Position numbers and translations under genes: made by a program. A stretch of DNA of 8,476 bases, taken from NCBI GenBank assembly GCA_002049825.1, contig MVCZ01000105.1, forward strand, positions 1 through 8,476, read 5' to 3'. The DNA is from Candidatus Zhuqueibacterota bacterium 4484_188. GTDB taxonomy: Bacteria; Calditrichota; Calditrichia; RBG-13-44-9. Each line of letters opens with the position of its first letter. Positions within the stretch are counted from its first letter, which is position 1. The notes beneath the pieces are model-generated. The model was not told the origin of the DNA. It was given only the letters and a program-made list of their open reading frames with translations, and did not search any database. Positions 5,016 to 8,476 of the stretch are shown here, piece by piece.

Positions 5016-7559
5016 ATGGAAATGAACGGGTTTATTGTTTACTTCAAAGCACTTGCGCTAAGCCTCCTCATATTGGATGCATTGTTTGCCGGAACAACCG
5101 GCAGCCTGGTGGGCAAGGTGCGGGATGCTGAAACCAAAGAAGCGCTTCCGGGAACCGTTATTTTCCTTGGGAACAATTCTTTCGGAACGCAAACCAGCCA
5201 GGAAGGTACTTTTTTTCTTCATAATATTCCCGCCGGAACCTACAGCGTCTCCGTGCAGCTTATCAGCTACGAGAAGAAAATTATCAAAAACGTAAAGATT
5301 CTCCCTGACCGTAAAACCACACTGAACATTTTGCTAAAACCGCACGCTTTGTCCGGCGAAGCAGTAGTGGTGGAAGCTGAACTGCCGGTGATACGCAAAG
5401 ATATTACCGCCAGCCAGTACTTGGTGCAGCGAAGAGAAATCAATGCTTTGCCGGTGACCTCGGTGGCGCAGGTGCTGGAAACCCGCGCCGGTGTGGTGGA
5501 AGGCGGGCATATCCGCGGCGGGCGCTCCGAGGAAGTAATTTATCTAATCGACGGCATTCCCTTAAATGAAAACATCAGCGGCGGACTGGGCTCGTACCTG
5601 CCGGTGGAAGCCATCCAGGAAATGACCATTCTTACCGGCGGCTGGGACCCGGAGTTTGGCAACGCCTCTTCGGGAGTGGTCAATATTATTACCCGGCGAC
5701 CCACGCCCAAATGGGATTTCGGATTAAAATACGAGAACGACCATTTGTTTGGCGGCAACCGGGACAACCGATACCAGCGCGCTGCATTTTCCCTCTCCGG
5801 CCCGATTTACCAGCAAAAATTTTCTTTCTTTGGCGTTGGCGTTTTGCAAAGAGACGGCACCCGCTTCTGGTGGGATTTTGACCGGGACATCGATCGCCCG
5901 CTGCATCGCCGGTACTCCCTGCTCACCAACCTTCGCTACCAGGCGAGTCACCAGGTGAAACTGGGACTACAACTGCTCTTTTCGGACGAAGCCACACAAA
6001 ATTACGATTTTGCCTGGCGCTACAATCTGAAAGGTTTGCCGGCAACCGGTAGAAAAAGCCTGCGCAGTGTATTATATTATTCACACAATCTTTCCTCAAA
6101 ATCTTTCCTGGATGCAAAATTAAGCTTTTATCGAATTTCAGACCGTATGAACGAGTTGGAAAAGCAGCAACTGGACGGCTTGAGACCCTACAGTTACGAC
6201 GTGTTTTTACTTTATGTCATTCGCGGAAATCGCCTCTGGTGGAAGCGCGCCACCGAGAATATTACTTCACTTCGTACCAAGTTTACTACGTTCAGGTTTT
6301 TTAACCAATACCTGCGAATGGGGTTCGATTTCAATTACTTCGACATTAATCAAGACCTGGTGAAATTCGAGCCGCAGCGTTCCATCTGGGGCAAACCGCT
6401 GGTAGATGCGCCGCTGCTGAACTATTCCAATTTCTTTCATTACAATCCCTACAGCGGGGCAGCCTATGTCCAGGCAAAATGGGAAACACCGCAGGGTTCG
6501 CACGTAAATGTGGGTTTTCGCTACGATTTTTTGCACCCGCGCGCCCAGACGCCAATTATTTCCATCCCGAGCAGAAACCAGGAATTTAAACAGGATTCCA
6601 TTCGCTGGACCAAAGCGACCATAAAGCACCAATTCAGCCCGCGGGTTGGTTTCGGGATGCCGGTGCTGGAACATTCTTTTCTGTTCATCAATTACGGGGT
6701 CTTTTTTCAGACACCGCTCTTTGAACATTTCTACACCGGGCTGAATTCCGATTTCCGCTTTTCGCAGCGGGCGCTCATCGGCAATCCCGACCTGCCGCCG
6801 ATGAAGTCAAGAATTTTTGAAATCAGCTACCGCCAGGCGCTGGCAAATGATTATGCGGTCACCGTAACCGGTTCGGTCAAAAAGACCAGCAACCTGGTGG
6901 ATGTGAGCACTTTTATCGGCTACGATAGTAAGTTAGATCAGAACCGGGGGTACGGGCAATTTGTAACCTCCCCCTTTGCCGAAGCCCAGACGTTCGAGGT
7001 GGTTTTCAAAAAGCGGGCAACCGGTTTTTTCTGGGGCGAACTGAATTACACCTACTCCATTGCCAAGGCGGTGAGCGATCACGACAACGCCGCATTCGAA
7101 TATTTACAGTGGGGATTTAATCCTACTTATGATCTCTATTTTGTTAGTTGGGATCAGCGGCACACGTTGAATCTGAACATCAGTTTAAAATATAAACAAT
7201 ATCTGAATGCCAGTGTGGTCAGCCGCTACGCCAGCCCGCGACCCTACACCTATTTTCCTTCACGGAGTCGAAATGGTTTGCTTCCCAAAGACCCCGACCA
7301 GCGTTTAACCCCGAATAACAAAAGGATGCTGGATGTGTATTCTACCGATCTGAAAGTTCAGCTAAACCTGACTGCGCTCATCGGAAAGTGGCTCAACATT
7401 CCGGGCAGGGCGACCCTGTTCCTCGATGTGCGAAACTTGTTCAACCGGAAAAATGTGGTGTGGATATCGGCGGATGGCAGAATTGGCGGAGAACTGAACG
7501 ACCCGGCAGCCTATTCGGTTGGTCAGCGAATCCGGCTGGGAGTGGAATACGATTTTTAA
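5016..7559 (+). CDS. TonB-dependent outer-membrane receptor with N-terminal carboxypeptidase-regulatory-like domain
   Basis: This outer-membrane beta-barrel transporter is energised by TonB-ExbB-ExbD and imports an unidentified ligand. From the ATG at 5016 it has 847 residues; an ATG at 5022 is equally plausible. A signal peptide covers about 1-26 (hydrophobic ALALSLLILDALFA). Residues 28-110 form a CarboxypepD_reg-like domain (VGKVRDAETKEALPG, later IPAGTYSVSV). A TonB-box-like EAVVVEA follows at about 115-121. The plug domain spans about 125-228, with IRGGRSEEVIYLIDGIPLNE and the ending GGWDPEFGNASSGVVNIITR. The remaining 620 residues are barrel strands, ending in the aromatic C-terminus RLGVEYDF expected for BAM-dependent insertion. 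The frame stays open for 66 more codons upstream, but those codons lack secretion features and precede the promoter. The lipoprotein gene follows after 24 bp. The ligand cannot be inferred. Confidence 0.93.
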   Translation: MEMNGFIVYFKALALSLLILDALFAGTTGSLVGKVRDAETKEALPGTVIFLGNNSFGTQTSQEGTFFLHNIPAGTYSVSVQLISYEKKIIKNVKILPDRKTTLNILLKPHALSGEAVVVEAELPVIRKDITASQYLVQRREINALPVTSVAQVLETRAGVVEGGHIRGGRSEEVIYLIDGIPLNENISGGLGSYLPVEAIQEMTILTGGWDPEFGNASSGVVNIITRRPTPKWDFGLKYENDHLFGGNRDNRYQRAAFSLSGPIYQQKFSFFGVGVLQRDGTRFWWDFDRDIDRPLHRRYSLLTNLRYQASHQVKLGLQLLFSDEATQNYDFAWRYNLKGLPATGRKSLRSVLYYSHNLSSKSFLDAKLSFYRISDRMNELEKQQLDGLRPYSYDVFLLYVIRGNRLWWKRATENITSLRTKFTTFRFFNQYLRMGFDFNYFDINQDLVKFEPQRSIWGKPLVDAPLLNYSNFFHYNPYSGAAYVQAKWETPQGSHVNVGFRYDFLHPRAQTPIISIPSRNQEFKQDSIRWTKATIKHQFSPRVGFGMPVLEHSFLFINYGVFFQTPLFEHFYTGLNSDFRFSQRALIGNPDLPPMKSRIFEISYRQALANDYAVTVTGSVKKTSNLVDVSTFIGYDSKLDQNRGYGQFVTSPFAEAQTFEVVFKKRATGFFWGELNYTYSIAKAVSDHDNAAFEYLQWGFNPTYDLYFVSWDQRHTLNLNISLKYKQYLNASVVSRYASPRPYTYFPSRSRNGLLPKDPDQRLTPNNKRMLDVYSTDLKVQLNLTALIGKWLNIPGRATLFLDVRNLFNRKNVVWISADGRIGGELNDPAAYSVGQRIRLGVEYDF

Positions 7560-7583
7560 AGCAAACAGGAACGAAACAACTTT

Positions 7584-8177
7584 ATGAAAACGTCGGCTAA
7601 TTTCATTTCAATTAAAATATACCTGATTATTCTGGGTGCCGTTTTTTTCGCGCTGCTTTCGACAAGCTGTAAGGATCCCCTGCCCCCGAAAATTGATCCC
7701 TACCAAACCCTGCGCGGGGACTGGTTCTTTATTCCCGGTCAACTGAAATCGGATACACTGGTCAATGCGCTGGTGAGCGGATTGTTTATTAACCCGATTT
7801 CCATTTCGCCCTACCTGGTGAATGAATGGGATGAATGGATTGTGGATACCAATTACGTGGACATTCATATTAAAATTACCCTGCTGAATGAACCGGAAGT
7901 TTTCCAGGAATACGTCATCCGCGACACCACGGTGAAAGAAATCCGCCTGATCACCGGCGACTCCCTGTGGAGCACCCTGGAATGGAACCAGCGCCTGAAA
8001 GGAAAACGGGTGTACCAATACCTGCCCCCGCCTCTACCTAACTATGCAAAACAGCGCATGGAATACCAGGTTGTGCGAATCCGGCTGGAGGGCACCATCC
8101 AATTGTTCAAAAATGTGCTGCCCAAAGCGTTGCCCTCTAAAGAAATACTCATTTTTTACTGGTTTAAAATGAGTTGA
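7584..8177 (+). CDS. Hypothetical lipoprotein paired with the TonB-dependent receptor
   Basis: I do not recognise the family. The 197-residue product starts with a basic n-region, a hydrophobic stretch (IYLIILGAVFFALL) and a lipobox-like LSTSC with the acceptor Cys29, so it is likely lipidated and membrane-anchored. Leu is at -4 rather than -3, which is a mild departure from the consensus. Cys29 is the only cysteine. The mature part (about 169 residues) opens with KDPLPPKIDPYQTLRGDWF and then alternates hydrophobic and polar residues, suggesting a beta-rich globular domain, with a proline-rich YLPPPLPNY near 145-153. The ATG at 7584 has AGGA 13 bases upstream, a rather long spacing. The 24-bp gap to the receptor suggests co-transcription and a role alongside it, perhaps ligand capture or a surface accessory. 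It is too small to be SusD-like. Confidence 0.8.
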   Translation: MKTSANFISIKIYLIILGAVFFALLSTSCKDPLPPKIDPYQTLRGDWFFIPGQLKSDTLVNALVSGLFINPISISPYLVNEWDEWIVDTNYVDIHIKITLLNEPEVFQEYVIRDTTVKEIRLITGDSLWSTLEWNQRLKGKRVYQYLPPPLPNYAKQRMEYQVVRIRLEGTIQLFKNVLPKALPSKEILIFYWFKMS

Positions 8178-8230
8178 ACCAGAGTAGGAAGAAGCCCCAG
8201 GTTTTACGTTTTTCTGTAGACAATCAATCG

Positions 8231-8259
8231 GATAAAATGATACCGGATATTGGATACCA
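8231..8259. repeat. Degenerate 7-8 bp tandem repeat (GATANNN)
   Basis: One octamer (GATAAAAT) and three heptamers (GATACCG, GATATTG, GATACCA) follow one another directly, starting 53 bp after the lipoprotein stop codon. It is short and imperfect, but similar in kind to the octamer array at the left edge of the window. Confidence 0.4.
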
Positions 8260-8260
8260 G

Positions 8261-8285
8261 CCCTTCGACACTGCTCAAAACAAGC
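8261..8285. repeat. Fragment resembling a CCCTTCGACAAGCTCAG-type dispersed repeat
   Basis: The stretch starts CCCTTCGACACTGCTCAA and ends ACAAGC. From memory, a repeat with the core CCCTTCGACAAGCTCAG and an inverted second arm is common between genes in many bacterial genomes. Only one arm is visible here and it is diverged, so this is a tentative assignment. Confidence 0.3.
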
Positions 8286-8309
8286 TTACTGTCTGCCGGT
8301 GCAAGCCAA

Positions 8310-8337
8310 GCCTGCCTGCCCGTTGGAGCAGCCAGGC
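8310..8337. repeat. GC-rich REP-like palindrome
   Basis: GCCTGCCTGC (8310-8319) pairs with GCAGCCAGGC (8328-8337) at 9 of 10 positions around an 8-base loop. No T-run follows on either strand, so it is unlikely to be an intrinsic terminator alone. It lies in the 299-bp tail after the lipoprotein gene (8178-8476), which otherwise holds the two repeats above and a possible tiny ORF. Confidence 0.5.
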
Positions 8338-8357
8338 AAGCAAATAACTCCCAAATT

Positions 8358-8438
8358 TCAATTAAGGCGGCTTGTAATTTCGTCCGGTTTCAAATCTAAA
8401 CTTTCCAGTAAAACTTCATTGACAGGTGGAACTTTCAT
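8358..8438 (-). CDS. Possible 26-residue small ORF or gene remnant
   Basis: ATG at 8438 to TGA at 8358 on the minus strand encodes 26 residues starting MKVPPVNEVL and ending KPDEITSRLN. The composition looks protein-like (acidic, amphipathic, Leu-rich), unlike most random short frames. An in-frame TGA lies just 6 bases before the ATG, so it cannot extend upstream as it stands, and only a poor ribosome site (GGGA about 11 bases away) is seen. It could be a genuine small peptide, the end of a frameshifted gene whose start lies beyond the right edge, or chance. I do not recognise a family. Confidence 0.2.
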   Translation of the reverse strand: MKVPPVNEVLLESLDLKPDEITSRLN

Positions 8439-8476
8439 AGAATTTCATTCCCGTCCCTGCGTTCCGGGATTATCGG

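Noticed and set aside
6267..6728. A 153-codon minus-strand frame inside the receptor gene
   Set aside because: It is fully antisense to the barrel region of a clear TonB-dependent receptor and has no recognisable motif.

Overview
The window looks like the chromosome of a Gram-negative bacterium of the FCB superphylum, perhaps Calditrichota, KSB1 or Ignavibacteriota-like. This is an inference. The signs are an outer-membrane TonB-dependent receptor that starts with a carboxypeptidase-regulatory-like domain, a partner lipoprotein, a DUF4870 membrane protein, moderate GC, and intergenic regions full of small palindromes and micro-tandem repeats. Clear Shine-Dalgarno sites before three genes argue against typical Bacteroidota, which largely lack them.

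Layout. Five genes lie on the minus strand. From right to left they are a cytoplasmic-looking trypsin-like serine peptidase (3911-4744), a DUF4870 membrane protein (3502-3846), a D-2-hydroxyacid dehydrogenase (2395-3363), a LOG-family Rossmann protein (1145-1960), and the CRISPR RNA endonuclease Cas6 (21-818), which ends at the left edge. A divergent intergenic region (4745-5015) separates them from a plus-strand pair: the TonB-dependent receptor (5016-7559) and, 24 bp later, a small lipoprotein (7584-8177). The last 300 bases hold repeats and perhaps a tiny minus-strand ORF.

Function. The receptor and lipoprotein probably form one transcription unit serving the outer membrane, with a well-formed promoter just before the receptor. 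The peptidase and DUF4870 genes may be co-transcribed. The dehydrogenase has its own terminator. Cas6 would process CRISPR transcripts, but the window holds no array and no other cas gene; any partners would lie beyond the left edge. No operon-wide pathway links the minus-strand genes.

The most unusual content is between the genes: an 86-bp element bounded by a perfect 13-bp inverted repeat (2143-2228), a chain of further hairpins beside it, a 103-bp nested palindrome (3389-3491), a REP-like palindrome (8310-8337), two degenerate 7-8 bp tandem repeats at the window's two ends, and a possible structured element upstream of cas6 (955-1011).
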